Origin: Candidatus Aquidulcis sp.
GTDB taxonomy: Bacteria > Chloroflexota > Anaerolineae > UBA4142
Direction of reading: 5' to 3'
Length of the DNA stretch: 45,945 nucleotides
NCBI GenBank assembly: GCA_020723345.1
Contig: DYJA01000052.1
Span: 1-45,945, forward strand
The notes under the pieces were generated by a model. That model was not told the DNA's origin and searched no databases. It was given only the letters and a program-made list of their open reading frames with translations. Below, one piece after another: positions 32,456 through 40,302 of this stretch (its first letter is position 1; every line of letters starts with the position of its first letter). The position numbers were made by a program, and so were the translations under genes.

Positions 32456-33844
32456 TTACTTTGTGACGAACACGGGACCGCTCCCCATGACGCCGCCGGT
32501 TTGGCGCGTCTGAGTTGTTTGGATGACGACTTGATCGCCTTCGAGCAAACCGCTGGTGATTTCGGCGGACTGCTCGTTGGTCAAGCCGATGGTCACCGGT
32601 ACGGCAATGCTCAATCCTTTGTACAGCACCGTCACCGTTCTTTGATTGCCCTGCGTGCGGATCGCGCGATTCGGTACGAGCAGCACGTTGTCGCGTTGTT
32701 CGACGGTGATCGCGAGATTCGCAGTCATGCCGGGTTTCACTTGTCCGTCGGTATTGTTGATCGCCGCCGTGACCGGATAATTGACTACGCCTTGCGTAAT
32801 CGTCGCGACGGGACCGATCGCGATGATCTTGGCGGTGTACGTTTTGCCGGGCAGCGCGTCCATGGTGATTTGCGCGGATTGTCCGATTTTGATTTTCGCG
32901 ATGTCCACTTCGGCGATGGTTACTTTGACCTGCAAGCTAGACAGATCGACGACGGTGACCGCCGTGCCCGTCCCCGCCGAATCGCCGACGCTAAAGTTGA
33001 CGACGGAAACGAATCCGTCGAACGGCGCAACGAGGCGCGCCTTGTCCAAATTTCGCTGCGCTTGATCGACCGTTACTTGATGGTTGTCGACGGTGGCTTG
33101 CGCGGTGCGGAGTTGCGTGTCCAGATTTTTCTGCGCTTGCTCCAACGCGACATTGGCTTTGTCGAAATCGGCTTGCGCGGATTTGAGCGCGCTGTCGTTG
33201 ATCGTCGCGAGCGTCATGTTGTAGTTCGCGAGCGCGGACTGATATTCAATCGTCGCGTTTTGCAAATCGACGGCTTGCTGGGTCAGTCCGACATCGCCGC
33301 GCCAGGCGATGCGATTGTACGCGCCCTGCGCGCTTTGCAGCGCGATCGTCGCTTTATCCAGTTGCGCTTTGGCGACGATGATCTGATTCGGGTTCTGGGT
33401 GTTTTTGTTGATCGCGGCTTGAAGCCCGGCTTTGGAACTTTCCAGCCCGGACTGCGCGTTCCGCAGCGCGAATTGCAAATTGGCTTTGGTCTGCTCCAGA
33501 TTCGCGGTCGAACTGGCGAGATTCGTCTTGGCGGTCTTGAGCGACAATTCCAGATCGGTCGTATCGAGTTCCATCAGGGTCTGCCCTTTTTTTACGGCAT
33601 CCCCGACCTGAATGTTCACTTTGGCGACGCGTCCCGAAGTCTGAAAGGCGAGCGTCGCCTCTTCCGGCGTGAGCACATTGCCCGCCGCGCTGACCGTCGC
33701 GACGAGATTGCCGCGTTGCGCGGTGGCGGTTTGCGCGCGCACCGCGCCGCTCGAACTCGCGGTCATTTGTTGATAGACAAAGTATCCCGCGATAACCAGA
33801 GCGATGATGAGAATCACGCCCAGAATGATTTGATTGCGTTTCAT
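32456..33844 (-). CDS. HlyD/MacA-family efflux adaptor (periplasmic-type membrane fusion protein)
   Basis: 462 residues. N-terminal span ([22 protein letters not shown]). A first half-lipoyl motif follows ([55 protein letters not shown]). A long coiled-coil hairpin comes next (about 115-280), then the second half-lipoyl ([23 protein letters not shown]) and beta-barrel domains ([24 protein letters not shown]). Links the MacB exporter to substrate or cell wall. Its promoter overlaps the end of the upstream DUF5666 gene. Confidence 0.9.
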   Translation of the reverse strand: MKRNQIILGVILIIALVIAGYFVYQQMTASSSGAVRAQTATAQRGNLVATVSAAGNVLTPEEATLAFQTSGRVAKVNIQVGDAVKKGQTLMELDTTDLELSLKTAKTNLASSTANLEQTKANLQFALRNAQSGLESSKAGLQAAINKNTQNPNQIIVAKAQLDKATIALQSAQGAYNRIAWRGDVGLTQQAVDLQNATIEYQSALANYNMTLATINDSALKSAQADFDKANVALEQAQKNLDTQLRTAQATVDNHQVTVDQAQRNLDKARLVAPFDGFVSVVNFSVGDSAGTGTAVTVVDLSSLQVKVTIAEVDIAKIKIGQSAQITMDALPGKTYTAKIIAIGPVATITQGVVNYPVTAAINNTDGQVKPGMTANLAITVEQRDNVLLVPNRAIRTQGNQRTVTVLYKGLSIAVPVTIGLTNEQSAEITSGLLEGDQVVIQTTQTRQTGGVMGSGPVFVTK

Positions 33845-33881
33845 TGATTTCTCCGCGCTGAGGCAGCATGTGGTCTGGTTT

Positions 33882-33909
33882 ATTATAAGCCGGTTGGCGT
33901 CGGCGTCAA
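33882..33909 (-). promoter_or_regulatory. Internal promoter for the adaptor/ABC exporter genes
   Basis: On the minus strand TTGACG (33909-33904), 16-nt spacer, TATAAT (33887-33882). The box straddles the 3' end of the DUF5666 gene and lies about 38 nt before the adaptor ATG. Confidence 0.6.
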
Positions 33910-34317
33910 AGCAGGCGTCGAGAGTACGCGGATCGATTTCGCCTTGATTTGTCCTTGCGCGTTTGGCGTGCCGGTGACGATGATTTGATCTCCCACTTTG
34001 AGATCGCGCAAACTCAATTTGGTGATTTGGGTTCCGCCGCGATCAAAACGCGTTTGATGATCGGTCAAGATGGTTTGCGTCGCACCGGTGCGCGTTTGGA
34101 TCGTGAGCGTCACGCCTTCGATTTGCGTAATTTTTCCAATCGCGCCGTGCCCGGTGGGGAGAATAAATCGCTGGGTCAATGGCGCGCTCTGAACGCGCAC
34201 GCTCCAGCGCCCCGCGAAAAATCCCGCGCCGAAGACGGTCCCCAGTGCCAGCACGCCCACGAACGCGAGAAACACGTACCGCCGCCATGGACTTGACTTC
34301 TTTTCTGATTCCAGCAT
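33883..34317 (-). CDS. DUF5666-domain membrane-anchored protein, second copy
   Basis: 144 residues. One N-terminal span (YVFLAFVGVLALGTVFGAGFFAG), then GAIGKITQIEGVTLTIQTRTGATQTILTDHQTRFDRGGTQ and LKVGDQIIVTGTPNAQGQIKAKSIRVL, the DUF5666 OB-like repeat. Short Thr/Pro tail. The ATG at 34317 is preferred over a GTG at 34332. Lies between the anti-sigma gene and the exporter genes, so it may be part of a surface-stress regulon. Confidence 0.72.
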   Translation of the reverse strand: MLESEKKSSPWRRYVFLAFVGVLALGTVFGAGFFAGRWSVRVQSAPLTQRFILPTGHGAIGKITQIEGVTLTIQTRTGATQTILTDHQTRFDRGGTQITKLSLRDLKVGDQIIVTGTPNAQGQIKAKSIRVLSTPALTPTPTGL

Positions 34318-34360
34318 CGGATTATCTCTCACTTGGATTAAAACTCGCTGAGAATTCCAT

Positions 34361-34390
34361 TAAAGGATGAATGTCATTCTTCATCCTTTA
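34361..34390. repeat. Short hairpin TAAAGGATGAA / TTCATCCTTTA
   Basis: Perfect 11-bp inverted repeat with an 8-nt loop. The word GGATGAA is the same as in the larger 7-nt-word hairpins at 30322 and 40221, present here as a single unit per arm. It overlaps the anti-sigma stop codon. Confidence 0.65.
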
Positions 34391-34921
34391 CTTGAATTGC
34401 CAGACGCGTGGGCGCAATGATTCGATCAATTGCTGCGCTAACACGCCGACGGTCATCAGCGCGCACAGAGTCAGAATGATCTCGGAGAGCGGCAGGGCTT
34501 CGAGCAACGCGAAGAGCGCGTCCAACGAGTCGGTCGAAAACCAATCCGAGTAGGAAGTAAAGAGCGCCCAAAAGTCGAAAACGCGGTTTTCTCGAAACGC
34601 GACGTCCAACTCCAGACAAAACCAAACGGCGAGCAAAGTGGCGAAGAAGGTGGCGGCGGCGATGAATGGCACGCGCGTCCGGCGCGCTTGTTCTTGCGCC
34701 ACGCGCGTTTCGACGACCGCGCCGATGCGCGCGGCAAGTTCGCGCGGCGGTTGCGCGCGCGGCCGCGCGCGCAATGTGGCGTTCATCCGATTGGCGCGTG
34801 CGACGCGCGCCCGACAAGTCGGACACGCCGCCAGATGCTGATCCAATTCGGCGCGGCGCGCGTCGCCCAATTCTTTTTCGCCGTACTGTTCGATTTCGGG
34901 AGTAGTCAAGTGCTCGTCCAC
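34388..34921 (-). CDS. Zinc-binding anti-sigma factor with transmembrane domain
   Basis: 177 residues from the GTG at 34921. The zinc anti-sigma motif HLAACPTC (His29, Cys33, Cys36) follows the DNA-binding-domain-like start LTTPEIEQYGEKELGDARRAELDQ. Two hydrophobic segments (VPFIAAATFFATLLAVWFCLEL and IILTLCALMTVGVLAQQLI) anchor it in the membrane. The GTG start has GGAG 9 nt upstream; an in-frame ATG at 34975 would add residues encoded by the repeat (ISNLQSL) and lies within the sigma gene. Holds the ECF sigma factor inactive until an envelope signal. Confidence 0.8.
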   Translation of the reverse strand: MDEHLTTPEIEQYGEKELGDARRAELDQHLAACPTCRARVARANRMNATLRARPRAQPPRELAARIGAVVETRVAQEQARRTRVPFIAAATFFATLLAVWFCLELDVAFRENRVFDFWALFTSYSDWFSTDSLDALFALLEALPLSEIILTLCALMTVGVLAQQLIESLRPRVWQFK

Positions 34922-34939
34922 TGCTTCTATCTCCGGAGG

Positions 34940-35005
34940 GATTAGAGATTGGAGATTAGAGATTCCACTTTCCATCTTCCAATCGCGAATCTCTAATTTC
35001 CAACT
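34940..35005. repeat. 7-nt word hairpin spanning the sigma/anti-sigma junction
   Basis: Left arm GATTAGA, GATTGGA, GATTAGA, GATTCCA (34940-34967). Right arm TCCAATC, GCGAATC, TCTAATT, TCCAACT (34978-35005). The repeat encodes the last residues of the sigma factor. Confidence 0.85.
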
Positions 35006-35543
35006 TGGCGCGCAGTTGTTGTTTGGCGCGGCGCAAATGCGTCCGCACAGTGTTCAACGGCAAGTTCAACGCCTGCGCGATTTCTTCGTACGAAAAATCT
35101 TCGACGTAGCGCAAAGTCAGCGCGGTTTGATACGGCGCGGGCAACTCGTCAATCGCCGCGTTCACGCGCGCCGCGAGTTCTTCGCTTTCCAGCCGCTCCC
35201 ACAACGCGGGCGCATCGTCCACGAGCGCTTCAATCGGATCGTCGTCGCGCGGAGCCAAATCGGTGAAGAGCGTCGGACGTTTCTTGCGCGCGAGATCGTG
35301 GCACAGGTTGACCGCGATGCGGAAAATGTACGGCTTGAATGGAACGTCTAGCCGGATCCGCTCCAGCGATGTGACCACGCGCAGAAAAGTTTCCTGCGTC
35401 ACGTTTTCGGCTTCCATGGGTTCGCGCAAGAACCGGTACGCCAAGTTGTAGATCGGCGCGGTGTAGCGCTCCACCAACTCGCGGAACGCGTGCGGATTCC
35501 CTTGCTTGTGTTGAGTGAGCAAGAATTCGTCGGAGGATGCCAT
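34956..35543 (-). CDS. ECF (RpoE-like) sigma factor
   Basis: 195 residues. Sigma2 region: FRELVERYTAPIYNLAYRFLREPMEAENVTQETFLRV, with DVPFKPYIFRIAVNLCHDLARKKR. Sigma4 region: LPAPYQTALTLRYVEDFSYEEIAQALNLPLNTVRTHLRRAKQQLR. The final EIRDSRLEDGKWNL is unlike the family and is encoded by the 7-nt repeat. A SigW-like promoter upstream suggests autoregulation. The anti-sigma gene follows 34 nt after its stop. The ATG at 35543 has no strong ribosome site. Confidence 0.92.
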   Translation of the reverse strand: MASSDEFLLTQHKQGNPHAFRELVERYTAPIYNLAYRFLREPMEAENVTQETFLRVVTSLERIRLDVPFKPYIFRIAVNLCHDLARKKRPTLFTDLAPRDDDPIEALVDDAPALWERLESEELAARVNAAIDELPAPYQTALTLRYVEDFSYEEIAQALNLPLNTVRTHLRRAKQQLRAKLEIRDSRLEDGKWNL

Positions 35544-35572
35544 GGCTGGTTACGCGGGCTTCATCTTATTGA

Positions 35573-35598
35573 CACGCCGGTCGAGTAGAAAAGTTTCA
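35573..35598 (-). promoter_or_regulatory. ECF-type promoter of the sigma/anti-sigma operon
   Basis: On the minus strand TGAAAC (35598-35593), exactly 16 nt, CGTG (35576-35573), 29 nt before the sigma start codon. This matches the SigW-type pattern TGAAAC-N16-CGT and fits positive autoregulation. Confidence 0.65.
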
Positions 35599-35606
35599 CG
35601 CGATTT

Positions 35607-35652
35607 GTAGAGACGATTCGTCGATGAAGACGCCCCGCCGGGACGTCTCTAC
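35607..35652. repeat. Inverted repeat GTAGAGACG / CGTCTCTAC
   Basis: 9-bp arms at 35607-35615 and 35644-35652 around a GC-rich loop. It overlaps the esterase stop codon and separates the esterase from the sigma operon, so it could terminate minus-strand transcription. No T-run follows. Confidence 0.55.
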
Positions 35653-36647
35653 CGTCGTAACACCTGATCGAAAAAGTCGGCGATCATTTTGGAAATCTCC
35701 TCGCGGCTGGGCGACATTTCAGGTTCGGGTGGCAGGCAGTGGGTCGCATTTTTGACAGTGATCAATTTGGCAGAGACGCCCGCGGCGGTCAATTTTGCGT
35801 ATAATTTTTCGCCGTGCTGCGGCGAGACGATGGTGTCTTGATCGCCCTGGAGAATCAAGAACGGCGGATCATCTTTCGATACAAACGTGACCGGGCTAGC
35901 GCGCAAGAGATTCGGATTGATGCCGGTGTTCGATCCAAAAACGCGTTTCAGCATTTCCGAACGCGCGATCCCGTCGTACAGCGAAATGTCGGCAGGCGCG
36001 CAGAGCGGCGCGGCGGCTTGGATGCGGCTCGATTGTTCTTTGTGTTCGCCGACGTTGTCCCAGCCCGCGTTCTGGTCGGTCACGCCGAGCAGCGAAACGA
36101 GATGCCCGCCCGCGCTGCACCCCCACGCGCCGATGCGATTCGGATCGAGATTGAAACGCGCGGCGTTCGCGCGTAAAAAGCGCACCGCGCATTTCACGTC
36201 TTGAATCTGCGCGGGGAATTTATGCGTCGGCGCGTGCCGATAGTTGACGCCGACGACGAGATAGCCGCGCGCGACTAGTGTTGGAATGTCGATCGCGCTG
36301 TCGCTGTTTACTTTGTCGCCCGCGCTCCACGAACCGCCGTGAATATTGATCGCGACCGGCAAGGGCTTGGCGTCGGTCGAGTCCGGAAAGTACAAATCCA
36401 ATTTCAGCGCGATGCCGTCGATCGTGCAGTACGTGACATCGCGTTCGACCTTGCCGATCGGATTGAAGGGAGTCGGCGTCGGTCGCGGCGTGCGTGTCGG
36501 TGTGGGTTCGGGTGTCGTCGCAATCGCGATGCGCGGAGTAGGTGGCAGAGTTGGCGCGGGCGCAAGGAGGAGCGGTGGAATATTGCAGCGCGTTGAAAAG
36601 AGCAACGCGTTGGCGAACAGGATCAGTGCGAGTGTTTTTGGGGACAT
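35649..36647 (-). CDS. Alpha/beta-hydrolase lipoprotein (acetyl-esterase/lipase, BD-FAE-like)
   Basis: 332 residues. Lipoprotein-type signal with Cys21 (LLFSTRC), a Thr/Pro-rich linker to about residue 62, then INIHGGSWSAGDK (oxyanion HGG 103-105), GAWGCSAGGHL (nucleophile Ser178), LILQGDQDTIV (Asp271) and NATHCLPPE (His303). This is a complete catalytic triad of the BD-FAE / hormone-sensitive-lipase-like group of carbohydrate or feruloyl esterases. Likely works outside the membrane on acylated polysaccharide or similar. The start has no clear ribosome site. Confidence 0.88.
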   Translation of the reverse strand: MSPKTLALILFANALLFSTRCNIPPLLLAPAPTLPPTPRIAIATTPEPTPTRTPRPTPTPFNPIGKVERDVTYCTIDGIALKLDLYFPDSTDAKPLPVAINIHGGSWSAGDKVNSDSAIDIPTLVARGYLVVGVNYRHAPTHKFPAQIQDVKCAVRFLRANAARFNLDPNRIGAWGCSAGGHLVSLLGVTDQNAGWDNVGEHKEQSSRIQAAAPLCAPADISLYDGIARSEMLKRVFGSNTGINPNLLRASPVTFVSKDDPPFLILQGDQDTIVSPQHGEKLYAKLTAAGVSAKLITVKNATHCLPPEPEMSPSREEISKMIADFFDQVLRR

Positions 36648-36712
36648 GTTTTTCTGTATTCGCGGATCGTCGTTTGGGATCGCCCGTCGTAAACGACAGG
36701 GTTGAGCGGTTC

Positions 36713-36762
36713 AAGGACGCTTAAGCGTCCTTCGGCTACTTTGTCCGAAGATTGATCTTCGG
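36713..36762. repeat. Double palindrome repeat in the esterase/ccmE intergenic region
   Basis: AAGGACGCTTAAGCGTCCTT (36713-36732) is a perfect 20-nt palindrome, followed by CCGAAGAT / ATCTTCGG (36745-36752 and 36755-36762). It looks like one dispersed compound repeat. The rest of the 36648-36933 gap holds a possible minus-strand promoter (TATAAT 36799-36794 with TCGTCA 36822-36817) for the esterase and a possible plus-strand one (GATAAT 36879-36884 with CTGACC 36855-36860) for ccmE. Confidence 0.55.
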
Positions 36763-36933
36763 GCGTGAATCAATTTGCCAAGAATCTGATTTCATTATAT
36801 CATACGTTCCGCCAGTTGACGAGAATACAATTACGACTGGGCTTGGACTGACCTCTGACCGTTTTTGGACTTGCTGGTGATAATCTGAACACGCTAACAC
36901 CAAACGATTTTTCTGATGAAGGAGAAAAATAGA

Positions 36934-37386
36934 ATGAGTAGCATCGCGGCACCTGCTGACCAGGGTGCAGCCGTCAAGATGGGCGGCAAGTGGAAGTTTT
37001 TTATTGGCGGGCTCCTGATCTTGGGCGCAATCGCGTACGTCACGGTTTCCTCTTTTCAGACGAACGCGATTTATTATTTAACGCTCAAGGAATTGAACGC
37101 GCAGCGCGGTTCGTTGATCAATCAACCGGTGCGCGTCAACGCGCCGCTCGACAAAGCGTCCATTCAGTTCGACGACAAGACGCTGATCTTGAAATTCAAT
37201 TTGAAAGAAGATAATCTCATCTTGCCCGTCGTCTACAAAGGCGTCAAGCCCGATACGTTCGAACAAGGCGAGAGCGTCGTCGCCGAAGGCAAACTGGGAC
37301 CCGACGGCACGTTTCAGGCGAGCACGATCCTCGTCAAGTGTCCGTCCAAGTACGAGTCCGAAGTGCCGGCATCGAAAACCAAGTAA
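36934..37386 (+). CDS. ccmE: Cytochrome c maturation protein CcmE, Cys-type (CxxxY)
   Basis: 150 residues. N-terminal span (WKFFIGGLLILGAIAYVTVSSF), then an OB-fold: YYLTLKELNAQRGSLINQPVRVNAPLDKASIQF, LPVVYKGVKPDTFEQGESVVAEGKLGPDGTFQASTILVKC. The usual haem-attaching His (in LAKHDE) is replaced: LVKCPSKY gives Cys136 and Tyr140, the CxxxY variant known from archaea and some bacteria. Delivers haem to the CcmF assembly site on the outer face. The ATG at 36934 follows GAAGGAG. First gene of the ccm operon. Confidence 0.9.
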   Translation: MSSIAAPADQGAAVKMGGKWKFFIGGLLILGAIAYVTVSSFQTNAIYYLTLKELNAQRGSLINQPVRVNAPLDKASIQFDDKTLILKFNLKEDNLILPVVYKGVKPDTFEQGESVVAEGKLGPDGTFQASTILVKCPSKYESEVPASKTK

Positions 37387-37395
37387 CGTAGTCCG

Positions 37396-37484
37396 CGAAT
37401 TTTAGGTTCTCGATTTTAGATTTTCGATTGAACCTCTTCCGAGAACGTCAAATCGAGAATCGGCAATCAAAAATCGAAAATCGC
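37396..37484. repeat. 7-nt word hairpin: TCGATTT-type x5 / AAATCGA-type x5
   Basis: Left arm CGAATTT, TAGGTTC, TCGATTT, TAGATTT, TCGATTG (37396-37430). Right arm AAATCGA, GAATCGG, CAATCAA, AAATCGA, AAATCGC (37450-37484). It fills the gap between ccmE and ccmF. Confidence 0.88.
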
Positions 37485-37512
37485 GAGACGGGCTGATGAA
37501 GGAGACGATACT

Positions 37513-39603
37513 ATGGCAGACTTGGCACTAGCCGACGTCGGCTACGCATCCCTGCTGTTGAGTTTTTTCCTCTCGATCTACGCGGCGGGCGCGGCATTTT
37601 TTGCCGCGCGCCGCAAAGACCCCGCACTTTTTGCCAGCGCGCGCAACGCGATGTTCGTCATCGCCGCGCTGACCACGCTAGCGGTCGGCATTCTCGAATG
37701 GGCGTTGATCACGCATCAATTTCGCTTTGAGTACGTCGCGCTCCAAACGAGTATCGCGCAGCCGCTGCTCTACAACGTTTCGGCGTTGTGGGGTGGACAG
37801 GAAGGATCGCTGCTGTTTTGGGCATGGCTGCTCGGCGTCTTTACGACGATTGTCTTGATTCAGAATCGCGACAAGAATCAAGAGTTGATGCCGTACGTCG
37901 TGATCGGACAAGCAGTGGCGCAAGGTTTCTTTCTCGCCTTGATGACGATTGTCACCGATCCGACCAAATCGGGATTCTTCCTCTTGACGCCGTTCACGCC
38001 CGACGCGACGAACGCGCTCGTCGGCAATCCGTTTCGCTTGCTCGATTTCACCCCGCGCGATGGCAACGGCTTGAATCCGCTACTACAAAACCCAGGAATG
38101 TTTATCCATCCCGTTACGCAATACCTGGGTTACGTCGCGTTCACGATTCCGTTCGCGTTCGCGATGGCGGCGCTCTTCACGCGGCGTTTGAGCGACGTGT
38201 GGATTCGCACGACGCGTCGCTGGACGCTCGTCGCGTGGTTGTTCCTTTCGCTCGGGCTGGTGTTCGGGATGCAGTGGGCGTACATGGAATTGGGCTGGGG
38301 CGGTTTCTGGGGCTGGGACGCGGTGGAAAACGCGTCGTTGATGCCGTGGCTGACCGCGACCGCGTACTTGCACAGCGTGATGATTCAAGAACGCCGCGGC
38401 ATGTTGAAAGTGTGGAACTTGGTGCTCGTGATGCTGACGTTCTGCCTTTCGATTCTCGGCACGTTCATCACGCGCAGCGGCATCATCCAATCCGTCCACG
38501 CGTTTGGCGTTTCCAGTTTGGGGCCCTGGTTCCTCGCGTTTCTCGGCGCGACGTTGCTCGCGTTCTTCTATCTGTTGTTCAATCGCATGAACGATTTGAA
38601 AGAGGAGAACGAACTCGATTCGCTCCTGTCGCGCGAGTCGTCGTTCTTGCTCAACAATTTGATTCTCGTCGGCGCGATGTTCGCGACGCTCTGGGGTACG
38701 ATTTTCCCGATGGTGAGCGAAGCGGTCACCGGCAAAAAAGTGACTGTCGGCGCGCCGTTCTTCAATCAGGTGAACGGTCCGATTTTCTTCGCGCTGATCG
38801 TGCTGATTGGCATTTGTCCGCTGATCGGTTGGCGGCGCGCGACGCCGGAGAATTTGCTGCGGAACTTTGTGCGCCCGCTTGTCGTTTCGATTGTCGCGGC
38901 AGTTGGGCTGTTCATCGTCGGCGTGCGCGATCTGTACGGCTTGGCTACTTTTACCGCGGTCGCGTTTGTGCTGGCGACGATCGCGTTGGAATATTATCGC
39001 GGCATCGTCGCGCGGATGCGGCAGTACGCGGAGAATCCGGTGACCGCGCTCATTCGGCTGGTCGCGAGCAATCGGCGGCGGTACGGCGGTTACATCGTAC
39101 ATGTCGGCGTGATTCTCGCGGTCGTCGGCATTGCAGGTTCGTCGTTCTATCAAGTCGAAACGCAGGCGAATCTGAAACCCGGCGAAACGATGCAACTCAA
39201 ACAGTACACATTGCAATATGACGGTTTGCAAATGTATCCGACCGAAAATCACGATGTGATCGCCGCGCGCATGACGATTTTGGACGCGGAGCGTGGCGTG
39301 CGAGTTGGGACGCTCGCGCCGGAAAAGAATTATTACGACAATCCGAATCCCGACGCGGTGCAATGGACGACCGAAGTCGCGGTGCGGACGACCGCGCGCG
39401 AAGATTTGTATTTGATTCTCGCGGGATTCGACGGGAAGGCGAACACGGCGACGATCAAGGCGATCATCAATCCGTTGATCGTCTGGTTGTGGATCGGTTT
39501 TGCGACGCTCGTCGTCGGAACGCTCATCGCCGCGCTGCCCGATCCGCGCGAGGCGCGCGTGACGGCGCGGTCGCGCGTGCGCGAGGCGTTGGCGCAAGCG
39601 TGA
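37513..39603 (+). CDS. ccmF: Haem lyase CcmF (cytochrome c assembly)
   Basis: 696 residues, about 14 or 15 spans. WWD-type haem-binding motif WGGFWGWDAVENASLMPWL. Conserved His residues in the neighbourhood of FIHPVTQYLGYVAFTIPFAFA and ATAYLHSVMIQERRG. TFITRSGIIQSVHAF is another CcmF landmark. The late soluble domain (YQVETQANLKPGETMQLKQYTLQYDG) is also normal. Attaches haem from CcmE to apocytochrome CxxCH sites. The ATG at 37513 follows GAAGGAG. Confidence 0.95.
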   Translation: MADLALADVGYASLLLSFFLSIYAAGAAFFAARRKDPALFASARNAMFVIAALTTLAVGILEWALITHQFRFEYVALQTSIAQPLLYNVSALWGGQEGSLLFWAWLLGVFTTIVLIQNRDKNQELMPYVVIGQAVAQGFFLALMTIVTDPTKSGFFLLTPFTPDATNALVGNPFRLLDFTPRDGNGLNPLLQNPGMFIHPVTQYLGYVAFTIPFAFAMAALFTRRLSDVWIRTTRRWTLVAWLFLSLGLVFGMQWAYMELGWGGFWGWDAVENASLMPWLTATAYLHSVMIQERRGMLKVWNLVLVMLTFCLSILGTFITRSGIIQSVHAFGVSSLGPWFLAFLGATLLAFFYLLFNRMNDLKEENELDSLLSRESSFLLNNLILVGAMFATLWGTIFPMVSEAVTGKKVTVGAPFFNQVNGPIFFALIVLIGICPLIGWRRATPENLLRNFVRPLVVSIVAAVGLFIVGVRDLYGLATFTAVAFVLATIALEYYRGIVARMRQYAENPVTALIRLVASNRRRYGGYIVHVGVILAVVGIAGSSFYQVETQANLKPGETMQLKQYTLQYDGLQMYPTENHDVIAARMTILDAERGVRVGTLAPEKNYYDNPNPDAVQWTTEVAVRTTAREDLYLILAGFDGKANTATIKAIINPLIVWLWIGFATLVVGTLIAALPDPREARVTARSRVREALAQA

Positions 39604-39604
39604 G

Positions 39605-39668
39605 ACGTATTGCGTGTTGCGTGATGCGTGATCAATCAACGGAACACGCAACACGCAACATGGAACAC
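39605..39668. repeat. 7-nt word hairpin: GCGTGTT-type x4 / GCAACAC-type x4
   Basis: Left arm ACGTATT, GCGTGTT, GCGTGAT, GCGTGAT (39605-39632). Right arm GGAACAC, GCAACAC, GCAACAT, GGAACAC (39641-39668). Starts 1 nt after the ccmF stop. Confidence 0.88.
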
Positions 39669-39691
39669 TGGTCATTCGTACGGGATTGATT

Positions 39692-40219
39692 ATGACAATA
39701 ATTCTTATTGCATTCATGATCGTCGGCGCGGTTGCGATTGTTGCATATCCGCTGTTCAAACAATCGAACGACTTGGATGCCGCGTTCGTCGGCGCGAACG
39801 ATCCGGTCTTGGAAGGGCTGGTGAGTCAGCGCGACGCGATGTACTCGGCGATCAAGGATTTGGAGAATGATCATGCGACCGGCAAATTGTCCGATGCGGA
39901 TTACCGGTCGCTGCGCGCCAAGTACGAAGCCAAAGCCGTCGCGATCTTGCAAGAGTTGGATCACGCGGTTGGTTCCAAACCAAGCGCAGGGCGCGCGGCG
40001 CGCGACGACGACGCCATCGAGCGCGAAATCGCGCGGCTGCGGCGCGGCGCGGCGACGAATGGCGCGTTGAAATGTCCCAAGTGCGGTACGCCTCACGTCG
40101 CGGAGGATGTCTTCTGCGCCAAGTGCGGCGCGTCGTTGCGCGGGGTGCGCTGTCCATCGTGCGGCAAACGCGCGGCGGTCGGCGACAAATTTTGCGGCAA
40201 GTGCGGAAAGACACTATAA
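39692..40219 (+). CDS. CcmI-like membrane protein with double zinc ribbon
   Basis: 175 residues. N-terminal span (TIILIAFMIVGAVAIVAYPLF), then LVSQRDAMYSAIKDLENDHATGKLSDADYRSLRAKYEAKA, which strongly resembles the start of CcmI/CycH ('r.a.yr..L.eLe.d...G.ls..dy...r..le'). Instead of the TPR domain that follows in CcmI, the C-terminus carries two zinc ribbons: CPKC...FCAKC and CPSC...FCGKC. In the ccm operon between ccmF and ccmC, so a role in apocytochrome handling is inferred. The ATG at 39692 follows a weak ACGGGA site. Confidence 0.7.
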   Translation: MTIILIAFMIVGAVAIVAYPLFKQSNDLDAAFVGANDPVLEGLVSQRDAMYSAIKDLENDHATGKLSDADYRSLRAKYEAKAVAILQELDHAVGSKPSAGRAARDDDAIEREIARLRRGAATNGALKCPKCGTPHVAEDVFCAKCGASLRGVRCPSCGKRAAVGDKFCGKCGKTL

Positions 40220-40220
40220 A

Positions 40221-40289
40221 GGATGAAGGCAGAAGGATGAAGGATGAATCTCAAAACTGATTTCATCCTTCATCCTTCATCCTTCTGCC
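40221..40289. repeat. 7-nt word hairpin: GGATGAA x4 / TTCATCC x4
   Basis: Left arm GGATGAA, GGCAGAA, GGATGAA, GGATGAA (40221-40248). Right arm TTCATCC x3, TTCTGCC (40262-40289). It uses the same word as loci at 8671 and 30322. Confidence 0.9.
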
Positions 40290-40302
40290 TTTGGGGGATA
40301 GG

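Noticed and set aside
32390-33847. Plus-strand open frame of about 485 codons opposite the MacA adaptor
   Set aside because: Antisense shadow of a well-supported adaptor gene. The composition is repetitive Arg/Asp/Gly/Leu without domain signs.
38083-39759. Minus-strand open frame of about 558 codons opposite ccmF
   Set aside because: Arg/His/Gln-rich shadow of ccmF, running into the repeat downstream. No start signal.
30322-40289. 7-nt repeats considered as CRISPR or minisatellite arrays
   Set aside because: Units are 7 nt without spacers and mirrored into hairpins, with no cas genes. They are reported as hairpin repeats instead.
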